A stretch of 64,000 nucleotides of DNA, taken from positions 6,316,713 to 6,380,712 of the forward strand of contig NC_092574.1 of assembly GCF_037975245.1 (NCBI RefSeq), written 5' to 3'. The translations under genes and the position numbers were made by a program. Of the stretch, positions 52,052 through 63,635 are shown piece after piece. The notes beneath the pieces are model-generated. The model ran no database searches, was not told the origin of the DNA, and saw nothing but the letters and a program-made list of their open reading frames with translations. Source of the DNA: Apostichopus japonicus (Eukaryota > Echinodermata > Holothuroidea > Aspidochirotida > Stichopodidae). Within the stretch, counting starts at the first letter, position 1. Each line of letters opens with the position of its first letter.

Positions 52052-54527
52052 TTCGAAATACAGCGAGATGAAAGTCATGAATTATTCATACCTTTTCATA
52101 AATATTCAGATAACTTGTTTCTCAGCCACGAAAAGCATTAACGAACAACGTTATCACTGTGGGCTACTACTTCTACATGATGTGTTAGAAAGTTCGTATT
52201 GCATTGTGTGACGATATGATTGGTAAGTACTCTGTGTAATTTGTAAAAGAAGTTATAAGTTTGTGGTTGCGTTGTATGGTGAAAAGAGTATCCAGTGAAC
52301 GAGCAGATTTTTGAGGCTCATAATTCCCCATGACCAGTCATAGTGAAGAATGTCTCGGCCTTTGGATCAATTTCTATAGATAATAATGCATTGAAAGTTC
52401 ACAAAGCTACCAATAACTTAAACTAATCATGTTTTAGCATGACAATGCAGTAATATGCAAAAACAAAGTATACCAGATAAAAGAAAAATGATTATTTTTA
52501 CCAAAAAGTTTCTCATGTCTACTGAAAATGGCTTTCATGTTAACATTAAAAGGTTAATTCTCTATCAAAGATACATTGACAAATTGCATAACCCCCCCCC
52601 CCCCCCATACAAAAAAGTCCTGCACAAAATCCTGCAGGATTTTATGCAGGAATTATGCCAGGATTTGGCCACATCCTGCAGGATTTATGTAGGATTCCTA
52701 CAAGAAAATTTGCAGGATTTTTAAAGGACTATGCAGGATAATTTATAGGATTGTACAGGACTTTTGAAAGGCTTATGCAAGATAATATACAGGATTGTAC
52801 AGGACTTTTGAAAGACTATGCAAGATAATTTACAGGATTGCACATGACTTTTGAAAGACTATGCAAGATAATTTACAGGATTGTACAGGACTTTTGAAAG
52901 ACTATGCAAGATAATTTACATGATTGTACAGGACTTTTGAAAGACTATGCAAGATAATTTACAGGATTGTACAGTCATAGTGAAGAATGTCTCGGCCTTT
53001 GGATCAATTTCTATAGATAATAATGCATTGAAAGTTCACAAAGCTACCAATAACTTAAACTAATCATGTTTTAGCATGACAATGCAGTAATATGCAAAAA
53101 CAAAGTATACCAGATAAAAGAAAAATGATTATTTTTACCAAAAAGTCACTCATGTCTACTGAAAATGGCTTTCATGTTAACATTAAAAGGTTAATTCTCT
53201 ATCAAAGATACAGTGACAAATTGCATAACCCAGGCCTCCATCTCATATGGGAAGCAAAGGTGCTGTCAAAATGCAAATTTCTCCCAAATCTACAGCAAAA
53301 CCAATATTCTTTATAAATTGTTTTGTGCCTTTACCAGATAAAGTAGTGAGCCCCTGACTGCTGACTGACAAAAAATGCAAAGTCAACTTGTGCTTTCAGG
53401 GATCACATCAAATGAAATGAACCGGCCAACTGGGGCTACCACGATGGGGTGATACTAACATAAGCAGACTACAAGATAACATTAGGTACATAAAATCATA
53501 CCAAACTGCAGACCCCCACTTCATAAATTGTTCACGTCTCTTTTTATACATACTGTATGTGATGACATTATTTTGGGGGAGGAGAACGTATTCTTCCGAA
53601 ATCTTACCCAAATTTTACACACACACCAAGATGATCAGAACATGAACCATGCATTTTGAATGTAAGTTTATTGAAATAATATGGAGGAGGGGACAGGGGT
53701 GGTAGGGCCACCTGTTGGCAGAGTCAAGTCAAGGGGGGCAAAAACATTTCAGCGGCAGTTCTCCAATATTTACCTCATACTTATCCCAAGTGATGTGGTG
53801 TTCACAAAAACAATAGGCTTTGGTATTTTCAGGATAGAAATTTACAAATAAGGACTGCATAATTGTATGCAGTAATTGTAAAGATATGGTAGAACGTGTA
53901 GGGATAAAATGTTACCAAAATTCTGACCAATTTCCTTTCTAGGGCATGTGCACCAGTAATGTATAAAATGCCTTGACGGCCTAAATAGATTGATACACAG
54001 TGTCAGCCGAGTATAACTTTAACACATTTGATTTCCAAATAACTTCCTTCAAGAACCTTAAAAAGTTGCCAAAGCTTTCCCAAAATCTTTGTGTCATCCA
54101 AACAATTTGTTTAGAGGAGTCCAGATCCTGCCATCCTTATATACCGATGCTTCCCTTGATCGAGAAAAAGCCTTTATGGGCAAATCAAATCTTTGAATTG
54201 GGTGGAACATATATTTTAGGATGTAATAAATTAGGCTGTAGGCACTGTCAAATATAAATTGGCTGGGAAACCATATAATAAAACAACTACACATATGTAA
54301 CAGAATAAATAATAAATGGACAAGAAGACCTTAAAACTAATATTTACCTTAATAGCGTCGATTAGTTCCAGGTTTTCTGGCTCGTCTTCGTGGATTGCGA
54401 CCACAATTCCCGTGTATTCGTTGTTTTCAAGTTTAACACCAGACGTCTTGCACATCCCTGTTACAGGAGACGTGACTAAAGAAAGGATCACAGAAACCAA
54501 ACACAGTGATAAAGAAAGCAGTGCCAT
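39533..54527 (-). CDS. CLCA: CLCA-family gene, copy C
   Basis: Exons (minus): 54348-54527, 51120-51432, 50499-50631, 50048-50228, 49580-49712, 49260-49372, 48519-48746, 47400-47583, 46316-46422, 44124-44253, 43209-43321, 41371-41650, 40682-40785 (733 codons, all phases agree), then a disordered region at 39533-39897. Order of features: signal peptide [23 protein letters not shown] with zinc site [14 protein letters not shown]; Cys-rich [16 protein letters not shown] domain with [18 protein letters not shown] and MTDGED; beta-sandwich LQLAVIIF through LQLYDNGAG and DDGIYSRYF. Human CLCA1 is 914 residues, so the core is complete. Family role: secreted self-cleaving regulator of calcium-activated chloride channels and mucus. 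The exon for the first half of the FN3 domain (17484-17714 in copy A) was not found here. Confidence 0.9.
41830..42355. repeat. ~100 bp tandem repeat in CLCA-C intron
   Basis: Five copies, marked by acttgtaagaacagtt at about 41904, 42004, 42104, 42200 and 42300, with ggacgcagtataggct and ttattgtattaaaaca elsewhere in each unit. Confidence 0.9.
44924..45726. mobile_element. 803 bp TIR element with an internal 105 bp palindromic array
   Basis: Begins TACGGAAGCGTAGAAGGGAC and ends with its reverse complement; the inverted repeat extends about 85 bp with few mismatches. It is flanked by the 6 bp duplication GTCTTG (44918-44923, 45727-45732). The interior is about six 105 bp units whose halves are themselves inverted (ttgacgagat against atctcgtcaa). 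Because 105 is divisible by 3, a 239-codon frame of 35-residue repeats runs through it; I treat that frame as a by-product. It has no transposase, so it is non-autonomous. It lies in a CLCA-C intron. Confidence 0.88.
46470..46730. repeat. Dispersed repeat with gacctcaagtgacct words
   Basis: Two diverged copies of (t/c)ctcaagtgacct(t/g)t within 200 bp in a CLCA-C intron, resembling the 54.9-57 kb repeat style. Class unknown. Confidence 0.35.
47400..47583 (-). CDS. CLCA: CLCA-C exon 8, VWA domain end
   Basis: Starts [20 protein letters not shown], giving the third MIDAS aspartate in TDGED, and ends at TAMTG. The acceptor tctgtctcag is preceded by a pyrimidine tract. An upstream frame extension is intronic. 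Confidence 0.92.
48519..49372 (-). CDS. CLCA: CLCA-C exons 6-7, VWA domain start with MIDAS
   Basis: Exon 6 (49260-49372) ends in [12 protein letters not shown], the DxSxS metal-ion motif. Exon 7 (48519-48746) starts at the acceptor tatag, giving [12 protein letters not shown]; a nearer acceptor (acag) would break the frame. It carries [12 protein letters not shown] and [13 protein letters not shown], the latter holding the MIDAS threonine. Confidence 0.92.
50499..50631 (-). CDS. CLCA: CLCA-C exon 3, zinc metallohydrolase site
   Basis: Encodes GRVLV then [17 protein letters not shown]. HExxH plus the downstream acidic residue are all present, so self-cleavage chemistry should be retained (family knowledge). 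Bounded by gatag acceptor and GTGAGT donor. Confidence 0.93.
50908..51025. repeat. GACGTCATC minisatellite in CLCA-C intron 2
   Basis: About six degraded 19-20 bp units with core gacgtcatcattggttt, homologous to 478-631 in copy B. A poly-T stretch interrupts it. Confidence 0.7.
51966..52048. repeat. (AT)n microsatellite in CLCA-C intron 1
   Basis: About 80 bp of TA dinucleotide, at the position homologous to 1895-2049. Confidence 0.97.
52341..53232. repeat. 260 bp direct repeat flanking a 43 bp minisatellite
   Basis: 52341-52600 is repeated almost unchanged at 52973-53232 (start agtcatagtgaagaatgtct). Between them, a cctgcaggatt-rich block leads into about five 43 bp units with aggattgtacaggactttt at 52748-52972. 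The block is absent from the homologous intron of copy B. Confidence 0.88.
54348..54527 (-). CDS. CLCA: CLCA-C exon 1, signal peptide
   Basis: 60 codons from the ATG at 54525-54527 to AAG before GTAAAT. The N-terminal ~23 residues are hydrophobic; then [20 protein letters not shown], the conserved start of mature CLCA. It differs from copy B exon 1 at a few positions only. Confidence 0.93.
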
Positions 54528-54949
54528 TTTATAACGACTGGTAGCAAAGTGTGCTTAGCCAACCAATTTCCAATTGGAACCGACTAACGCCAAATATGCT
54601 CTCTGTCAGTTGAGTGAAATTGTGTTTACTTGCTGACGACATCAAACAACAAGAACTTCTTCATCGGTGTATGGACTGACTGTCGTTGCAAAAGTGATCG
54701 TAGTCTTGTTAAGACCCTAGTATATATGAAAAGCCTAGTGTACCTTTCTTTTTCACAAGCTATATTATGTTTTCCCTTGATTTTGGCAGATTTGCTACAG
54801 AAAAGCGAAGAAGCCAATCAGATTTGCCAATCCCCAAAATGTTTATTCATGTCCTCCCTCTCGCAGAATACAATCACTTGGCAGAACATTTTTTGTACCC
54901 TGCGAGACGGTCGGTTATTGCTGTGGAAGAAACATGATCTCACATGACA

Positions 54950-57060
54950 TGCAATTTCGTAACTTAGTAAAAATAACCAGAGTGCAAAATGCATTGTGAT
55001 TTCGATGACTTCAATGCACTAGACTTCTGCTTGGTAGTATAACCAGAACTAGCTGTTACAATAACATGATGGCATGCTAACACAGGTCAGTCTACTGTAC
55101 GTGGTTATACACACCTCCATCAAACACAATAGGGGTCTTGTACTCAATGTTATGAATCCACACACCAAGTATTACAAAACCAAACCAAATCTCTAATAAC
55201 TTCGCACATCAAGGTTGCAGAGAAGTCCACTTATGGACAATTTAGATTGGAATATGCCCACGAAACTTCAAAGAATCAACTTGAAAGAAGCTAATACAGG
55301 TCACTGAAGGTCAGCCCGAGGTAAAAGGTCACCCAAATGCAGGTCGACTATTGTATTACAATAGCATAACTCCCAACCTTGACTGGACATTTGGTTCTCA
55401 GGTTATTGCAAAAAATACTAGTTTTTGACCCCTAATTGACCTTTGTTGACCTTGGATCACATGACTGTTATGTTTTGAAATGATCCCTTACCCCATTCAC
55501 AACTAGTCCACAAATATCAACCATGTCGGACCTTGTCAATGGTAGTTTCACAAGTTATTGCCAAAAAATACATTTTGACCCATAATTGACCTTTGATGAC
55601 CTTGGATCACATCACGGTTATTTGAGAAAACGTGCCCCTACTTCATTCACAACTTGTCCCAATATATCAGCCATGTCAGATTTTGTGACTAGAAGTTGTT
55701 GCAAAACGTAGCATAATTTGGCAGTTTTTACACATGAGCAACCTTGAATGACCTTGGATGTACTAATGGTTTTTATCAAAAATGTTTCCCTTGATGATGT
55801 GCAATCTGTCCTAAAATCTTAACCTTGATGGACATTTGGTTCTCAAGTTATTGCAAAAATACTAGTTTTGACCCCTAATTGACCTTTGTTGACCTTGGAT
55901 CATATAACCGTTATGTTTGGAAACGATCCCTTACCCCATTCACAACTAGTCCCAAAGTATCAACCATGTCCGACCCTGTCAGTGGTAGTTTCACAAGTTA
56001 TTGAGAAAAAAAACACAGTTTGACCCATAAATGTCCTTTGGTGACCTAGGATCACATCACGATTATTTAGAAAATGTGCCCATATTTCATTCAGAACTTG
56101 TCCTTATATACCAGCCATGTCAGACCATACGTGACTAGAAGTTGTTGCAAGAATTAGCATAAGTTGGCAGTTTTTTGCACATAATCAACCTTGAATGACC
56201 TTGGATGAAAATGTTCCTCTTGATGAGGTGCACTCTGTTCTAAATTTGTTTGGCCTACAATGTACACACATAATGTTATTGCTAGAAAGGTATCAAAACC
56301 AACCTTTGGCCCCTCATAACTTGAGAACTGGGTGTCCGATTGAAGCGGGAGTTGGTTTCCTATATATAGCACAAAGGGCTCTATCATATACCAACACAAA
56401 CTTTTTTTGTTTTGTTATGTATCTCCTAAAATGAACACATTTTTCAAGATTTGACCTTTGACCTTTTGACCTCGCGGTCAGATGAAGTTTGACACGCTGA
56501 TTCCAAAAAGCAACATGACAAGTCTGTGCGACCATCCTAACTGTACTAATTAAAAAACAAAAAAAATTGACCTCTGATAACTTCGCACACGAAGGTCGCA
56601 CAGGGGTCAACTATGGACCATTTTGATCGGAAGGTACCTTTGAGATTCGATTATGGCAACGAAATTCAAATAACCAATAAAAAATGATAAAGGTCACCGG
56701 AGGTCAACCCGAGGTCAAAGGTCACCTAGATGCGGGTCGACTCCTGGATTACAATAGCCCAACTCCCAACCTTGACGGACATTTGGTTCTCAAGTTACTG
56801 CAAAAATTCTAGTTTTTGAACCCTGATTGACCTTTGCTGACCTTGTATCACATTACCATTATGTTTTGAAATGATCCCTTACCCCATTCACAACTAGTCC
56901 CAAAATATGAACCATGTCGGACCCTGTCAATGGGAGTTATTGCTTAGTTTAATATTTTGGTTTTTGGCCTGTAACCATGGAGGTAAAAACAGACTCCATG
57001 CTGTAACTGACCGTTGGTGACCTTCACAGGCACCAAAAAAATTAGGGCACATCTACTCAA
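54950..57060. repeat. Dispersed repeat, tandemly duplicated with ~1.38 kb period
   Basis: A block starting at about 55190 (taacttcgcacatcaaggtt) recurs from about 56575. Inside, shorter copies marked ttggttctcaagttattgca start near 55390, 55838 and 56785, with tgaccttggatcacat words. It separates the CLCA-C promoter from the upstream block shared with copy B. The first 200 bp also match the dispersed repeat at 34.03-34.28 kb. No coding content. Confidence 0.75.
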
Positions 57061-57864
57061 TGTGGTACTCATATACACCAAATATTAGATTGGTCCAAGC
57101 TCCCAACTTGAGATACCGTGTTTACAAGCCAGGCGTCACACACACACACACACGCACACACTCTCTGCCTGCATGAATTTCATCGAAACCAAAAATTAGT
57201 CTTGGCCTATCTAGGAACCATGCCGTCGAAAGTTCATAACAATGGCGGGAAAACCCCCTGTACGCCGTGAACGGCACTTCACTTACGACTCGGCTATTAT
57301 GTAGTAATATTAGAGGGTGGACTTACAGAATATGATATTTGTACGATATCATCACACTGGGCACTCTTAAGTTAAAGTTAGAAGAAGTAAAATCTTGGGT
57401 TAAAAGAAACAGTGCTGGGACAAACAGATGTCAAAGTGCCCTTAGGATGTCAGACAGCTAAATTCCCAATTGTCGGGCAAAACTGGACTGGGACTCTATA
57501 TTTACTATTAAGAAAATGACACTTCATCCTCTGTTAATTAAGGAAATATTCAACTTTGCTGAATGGAGGCTCGTTCAGGAAATACCTTGTTTTTCATAAC
57601 CCGCGCACCCAACGTGTTTGTGCAGAATGATGGGGTCCTGAACGGTATGCCGAAGCTAGATTGTTATGAATCGCAGCTGAGTATATGGTTCAATGTAATG
57701 CTGAATGTTTTGCTAGCTTCGGGTTTGGTATCAAATCAACTACTGCATTGAAAACACATGTTATGCCCTTCGCGTTGTACACTTGATCTGCGAAGTGAGA
57801 ATTGAAACAATTACTGACAACAATCACAAAGCAGTCTTTAAACTAGTGCAGTTAAGCAACCAAC
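57061..57864. other. Region between CLCA-C and PPID (divergent)
   Basis: CLCA-C is transcribed leftward and PPID rightward, so the shared upstream region lies here. It includes the catggcgggaaaaccccc block shared with the CLCA-B upstream region (57225-57290) and a short CA repeat near 57137. No gene recognised. Confidence 0.45.
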
Positions 57865-60800
57865 ATGACTGAAGAGCAGAATACACCATCAAGTGATGAA
57901 AATCCGAAGGGGTTTTTCGACATTTCAATCGGTGGTGAAAAGGGTATTGAAGAAGTCTTCATTCTCAGTCAAAATCAAGTTAGAGCTAGGCTCTAGAGGC
58001 CTACAGCCTAGCGGCCTACGTTAGCGACTTGAACAACTTGACTTAGGCTAGGCTTAGTACTATTATTAGTCTTACACTAGGCCTAGTATTACATTGGCCT
58101 GAGCCTCACAAAGTCACAGTACTAAGTTAATAATGGTTCCAATCCAACAAAGTCTTCATAAGCATTATAAAGTGCTTCCGTAAGTTAAATGTAAGATCCT
58201 CATGTTTGGGGGAACCATTTGTTCTGTTTCGACAAGGACAAAGTTTGAACTTTGTTTCATGGCCGTGGCTATTCTTACCACTAGTCGTAACAATTATTTA
58301 TAAACTATTCTTACGACATTGGCGAATTCAAGCGCAGTAAAGTCAATAAAGCAACTGCGCATGTAGTAGAGGTAACCCTAACCCTGATTTTAACCCTAAA
58401 CACTAACCTAACCTTAACCCTAACCGGAAATTATTGTTACTCCTAGTCGTAAAAATAGTACTCCTAGTCATAAAAATAGCCATGTTAAAGCAACTGTGCA
58501 TGCGTATTTATAAATTATTCTTACGACTAGTCGTAATAATAGCCACTTTGTTGTTTCATGGACTGTTTTTCAGTTAAAATCTTTCAACAAAGTTTAATAG
58601 AATATTAAGGACATAGGCCTAGTTGTGGTTTGGAGAAAAGAATCAATCAAAAAATCAAATCTTCCATCTTATGAATTATACCAGTGTGATCTTTATAAAA
58701 TAATCCTGGCTGTCACCAGGGTTATCCTTCAACTTCAAGTTCAAGTTTGTCTTATACTTTAACTACACTGAACTTTACCCACCCCAAGCTGTATTCTTTA
58801 TAATTAAGTTAACTCCAATAAACTTTTTGATATTGTTCACCCCCCCCCCCCCCCCAGCTTTATTTCTCTTTTTCAATTTTCTGATGTGTTTCTTTCTAGC
58901 CGGACGTATCATATTCGAGTTGGCTGCAGATATCGTTCCCAAGACTGTTGAGAATTTTCGCTGCTTGCTGACTGGTGAAAAGGGGATTGGTACCAAAGGG
59001 AAACATTTCCATTACAAAGGGTGTACTTTCCATAGAAGTGAGTGGTGAATTATTTTAGTACATTAGGTGGAAATGGGTCGGTGTGAGTGAATAAGAGAGA
59101 TTGCTTAAACTTTTCCTTGATGAAATTCATCATAGTGAATTCTTCAATACTATTAATCAGTCATTCCTTTGTCTTCTCACTTGCAGTAATTAAAAACTTT
59201 ATGGTGCAAGGAGGTGACTTTACAGATCACAATGGAACCGGAGGTGAGAGCATCTATGGCGAAAACTTTGACGATGAAAATTTCAAACTTAAGGTAATTT
59301 TATTGATGTTGCCATGGATAATTTCCCCTAATTTTGCAAGTTTTTACCCAACCCCAGTGTCTGTTTTGTTTTTGAGGGACACAAGTATTTTTAAAACAAA
59401 AAAATTGATGGGTGGGGGGATGGAGTGCTCTTACAGGATATTACATAACAAACAATTAGTTATACTCATATTGTGATCTCAGTTGTCTTTCAGTGTGTAA
59501 AAAGGTTAATGGTGGATGCTAGGGTGTGTCGGTATACCCATATACCAGGTTTACCAGTTATATCGTCAGTGGCGGAGCTAGGGGTATTGGTCAAGGGGGG
59601 CGAGGATGGTCTGTAGGGGCGCTTTCAACACTATCTAAGCGGAGCGCCACCACAGGTTGGCGCAGAGTGTACAGAAATTTTTTGAGTAAAGATACTTCCT
59701 AGATCACCGGCAATGACCCTTTCCAGGCCTTGCTAATTTGCAGATAAACGAAGGATAAATATGTGTCATCGCCAACAAAATGTGACAATTGTCAAGGGTA
59801 GATGAGAGCGCAATAAAAAAGTAAGTAATCGCGAATAAGTAAAAAAGTGGTAAATAGCTGAAAAGGGCGCCAGCAGTCAATTTGAGTCCGTCAGGGGGGG
59901 GGGGGGGCATCCGCCCCTGACTGTATGGACGCTCCGCCACTGTATATCGTTAATACCCATAACGACGGTATTGAAATCTGTCGTCAACAAATGTACCGTA
60001 AATACCGCATAATACACACTAACTCAAAGGAATTCCCTCTGCCACTGTATATCTTGTGTAAATTAACTTGGGGTAGTCCCCAACTGTAAACTTTCTTGCT
60101 GCACAATCACGTTGGCAACACGTTTTCACCTTCAAAACTGTTTTAAGCCTATTAGCCAAATTACAAGCTTGGATGGGTTACATTTACACACGATAATTTC
60201 TAATAATAATAATAATTTGCTAATAAAGTCTACGTACGGATTGGGGGAGGGAGGAAGTACAGAATACAGCACAACTCCTGTTGGAGGTTTTGAAACATGT
60301 GTTTGATACAACAAGGCAAAAGGGATTGGATGGCATGTGTGTGTACATACATTAATAACAATACATGTATGGATTTTTGTCTAGCAAGGAATCTGCAGTT
60401 TCTGTAAGCGATGCAATGCGGTCTAACTAAGAGAGACCCGCGCTGGTAAAACGTGCTTGATGTAGGTCAAAGACATTTTTGCATGCCCAGCTCTCTGCGC
60501 CTGCTGTCAGAGAGATTGGCTAAGTTTCATCTAAATTTTAAAATCCATACTAATCAAATTGAAGGGATAATACATTTCAGGACGAGTAAATGTTCAAAAG
60601 AGAATAGGTCCAAAACGTGGTAGCAAAAGAGAAGCAAGTAAGAGTCAAATACAGACAAGTTGGTAATATTAAGAAAGGCCGCAACGGAAAGGTGGATCTT
60701 TAGGGGTGGGCAGGTCACCTCATAGTTTAACCAGGCGTGATGGACAGGCTGGTGCCACTCGGAGAAGAGGGCGAGCCACTCCTAGAATACTAATTTATAC

Positions 60801-63150
60801 CATTCTATGGGATTACTCGACCGTCACTTGTTTGTGCTCTATGCTTACAAATTACCATAATAATACATGACCACTTAAAATGTACATAACAACAATTACA
60901 AACTCTTAGAGAGTAACATGCTGCATCATAACAATGGTCAGAGCTGCTTTTACAACAACAAGAAACTAGGACATAAATACATCAGATTCTCATCCCTTTT
61001 TTTTGTCATCGGTCCTTTCTGCTTTTCTTGGCAGCATCATAAGGCAGGCATTCTTAGTATGGCTAACGCCGGAAAGAATACCAACAGCTCGCAGTTCTTC
61101 ATTACAACCGCTGCCACGCCACATCTTGATGGGAAACATGTTGTGTTCGGAGAAGTCTTGAAAGGTATGGGTGTTGTGCGAGCCTTAGAGAACGTGGAAA
61201 CAAGCTCTAGCCATAAACCCAAACATGTAAGTATTAATTGGTTAAGGCAGTGGTTACAGGTTCGAGCCCTAGCCAGATCATTACGTTGTGTCCTTAGGCA
61301 AGGCGCTTTGCCTCTCTTCACCCAGGTGTATATCTGGGGACTTGCGCGGTACCTTGTAAATGTTTGCGCCGGTTTGAAGCTGTACCCTATGGGATGTCCC
61401 CCAGGGGGACACCTGGTTGTGGTGCAATCTGTTGCCCCAGGAGAGATTGATTGAATTGTGTGACAAGTTACCAATGACCAGGGTTAAGTTGTCAAGTCGT
61501 GTGAGAGGGCCTTGGCCCTGAACAAGACTGTAAACCTAAAATTATATATATATATATATATAAATTTCTGGTGGACATTTTTTTTCCCCCTGACAAACAG
61601 ATTCAGTAACTTCAGTAGCGGATTAACATTAGAAATTAACGTAACGTCTATATCTTAAATGCTGACGTACAAAGTGAGATCATTTTCTCACTCTTGCTAA
61701 CGTTGCAGAAAGGATGTACTGTACTCAACTGACCTTTAAGAATGATGGAACTCTTTTTTCATTTTCACTTCTTTCAAGGCATGTATTATTGATGATTGTG
61801 GAGTTTTCAAGCCTGGTGACAGTCTTACCCTCCCAGTAGAAGATGATGGAACAGGAGACGACATCCCTCAGTATCCAGAGGATACAGATGTTGCCATTGA
61901 TGATGTAAGCAAAAGACGGGGAATTAAAAATACGGAGACTCGATAAGATCGTTCAAAAACTGCTGCAAGTTATAACCCAACACTATTTTCTAGCTAATGG
62001 ACCATGTCCTGTCGAGAAATTGGGCAACTTTTGGAGGGGTGTCAAATATTTGCTAGTGCGGTACAGTTTGTTATAACATTAACATTATATGTCACAGGAT
62101 GGTAAAGAAGTTTGATGTGCTTGGGGATAACTTTCTAAACTCTTTGACACAATGAACCCATTGTATCATAGTCTTAAACTGAAATGTTTAAAGACAACCA
62201 TTCTTGCCAGAGGATAACTGACAATTAACTTTGTGTGTACTGTGTACACCAAGCCCGTAAAGACTTCTTCGTAACCATGGTAATAATAATAAGATAGAGG
62301 CATTGACTTTGGGAAATTTAAGAGAAGTTATTCACCAAAAGTGACAGAACCCTTCGTAGAGTAATATTGGAAATGACTGTCTTCGCAAATCATTGAAGTA
62401 CACCAGACACATTAGATAAAATGTGAGGTTTAACTCAAGATTGTGAAGTTAGATATTACTTCATAAAGTTGAGTAGAAAAAAAAACGACAAAAGAAAACA
62501 AAAACATTTCACAACTCATCATTTCGTTTTGCAGATAACTGCTATGCTGGAAATTGTGGAAAAATTGAGGCTCATTGGCAACGAGCAATTCAAAGCCAAG
62601 AACCCAGATTTAGCAAGACAGAAGTATGAAAAAGCCTTACGGTAGGCCCACTTTGCTCTTCCTCAGTTTGATGGGAAGTTAGCTAAATCCAAAAGTCAGT
62701 TTCCATAGTTTAATTTAAGAACAATCTTTTTGCCGTTAGTCGGTGATTATACTAACCCTCTGAAGTATTTACTGAATTGATAAGATCACAAAAGATCACA
62801 CTTGAGACACCCTTACAGATTATGATATGTATAATTATGTCGCGAAGTGAAGGTTGACGAGAGAGGAAATCAATTCATTTTGGTTCTCTTTTCACCAACT
62901 TGTCACTTTTCATACGAGTATTAGACGTCACACATTTTTCTTTTCATCGACGCTGAGATTTTAAAGATTACACGATGCTTGGATATCTATTTGAAGGTTC
63001 TACGATACTCTCGACCTTGCGACAAAGGAAGGACGAAATCCCGACGATGAGAAGATTCTCTTTAAAGCCCAGCATCCCATCCGGTTAAACCTCGGTGCTT
63101 GCTACCTGGAACTCAAGCAATACGAGGATGCAATGGTGCAGTGTGATAAG
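57865..63150 (+). CDS. PPID: Peptidyl-prolyl isomerase D (cyclophilin 40), 5' seven coding exons
   Basis: Exons: 57865-57943, 58900-59037, 59187-59293, 61035-61226, 61779-61904, 62535-62641, 62997-63150; GT-AG and phase-consistent (1,1,0,0,0,2,0). The cyclophilin domain reads [64 protein letters not shown], containing the catalytic FMVQGGDF and substrate-site FFIT and [10 protein letters not shown] residues. The linker [13 protein letters not shown] precedes the TPR region ([19 protein letters not shown]). Family role: proline isomerase and HSP90 co-chaperone in steroid-receptor complexes, cytosolic. The usual length is about 370 residues, so the last TPRs lie beyond the window. The start codon chosen gives [20 protein letters not shown], like other animal PPIDs. 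Confidence 0.95.
58265..58545. mobile_element. ~280 bp MITE with telomere-like centre
   Basis: Inverted ends GGCTATTCTTAC.ACTAGTCGTAA at left and ttacgactagtcgtaataat plus agcc at right. The middle (58372-58433) holds taaccctaaccctgatttta and further ccctaa words, i.e. degenerate TTAGGG repeats. Both flanks read actttg then tttcatgg (the right one with three extra bases), a possible long target duplication. Lies in PPID intron 1. Confidence 0.65.
59567..59942. mobile_element. hAT-type MITE, 376 bp, 8 bp target duplication
   Basis: Starts CAGTGGCGGAGC and ends GCTCCGCCACTG, perfectly flanked by TATATCGT at 59559-59566 and 59943-59950. Eight-base duplications and CAGTGG ends mark the hAT superfamily. 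No coding capacity. In PPID intron 3. Confidence 0.92.
61240..61545 (+). mobile_element. tRNA-type SINE in PPID intron 4
   Basis: Contains a pol III B box (ggttcgagccc, 61259-61269), then tccttaggcaaggcgctttg, typical of deuterostome tRNA-derived SINE bodies, an inner hairpin tcccccagggggacacctgg, and a 3' TA-rich end. The 5' A-box region is short or truncated; it begins only a few bases after the exon donor at 61227. Confidence 0.75.
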
Positions 63151-63212
63151 GTTTGTACCTTAAACAGTCTGGACAGAGCTCTAGCCGATATCTGTTGGGC
63201 GTAGCACTACAG

Positions 63213-63627
63213 CAGTGGTTCCCAAACTTTTCAAGGCGGGGACCCCATTTCATGTAGCGCCATCCGAGCGCGACCCCAAGTTTGTGTCTCCGGAATAATG
63301 AAGTTGTGCAGGCCCACATGTACCTGTAGTACAGTACTGTAGTTGTATGTGAAAACAATATAGTGAATATACAGAAGCAGGTGGCCAGCGACAATTGAGC
63401 AAAAAACGCCAGATTCACTCAGGAAAAACGCTAGAACGGCCGCTAATAAAACCCTAAATATGAGTTTTCAGGGTGAATTTTGTAGGATTTTGACTGCGAA
63501 CGTTCAAATTCGGGTAAATTTTGGGTACCCTCAGATTTTTTTATATATTTTGAAACAAGCCTGCGACCCCACAAGAATTGCTTCGCGACCCCAGTTGGGG
63601 TCGCGACCCCAGGTTTGGGAAACCATG
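63213..63627. mobile_element. hAT-type (Charlie-like) MITE, 415 bp, 8 bp target duplication
   Basis: Starts CAGTGGTTCCCAAACTTTTC, ends in the imperfect inverse ccaggtttgggaaaccatg, flanked by CACTACAG at 63205-63212 and 63628-63635. Internal gcgaccccagttggggtcgc palindrome. Lies in PPID intron 7. Confidence 0.92.
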
Positions 63628-63635
63628 CACTACAG

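Noticed and set aside
61037-61474. 145-codon minus-strand frame over PPID exon 4
   Set aside because: Antisense to a well-supported exon and continues into a SINE; no similarity of its own.
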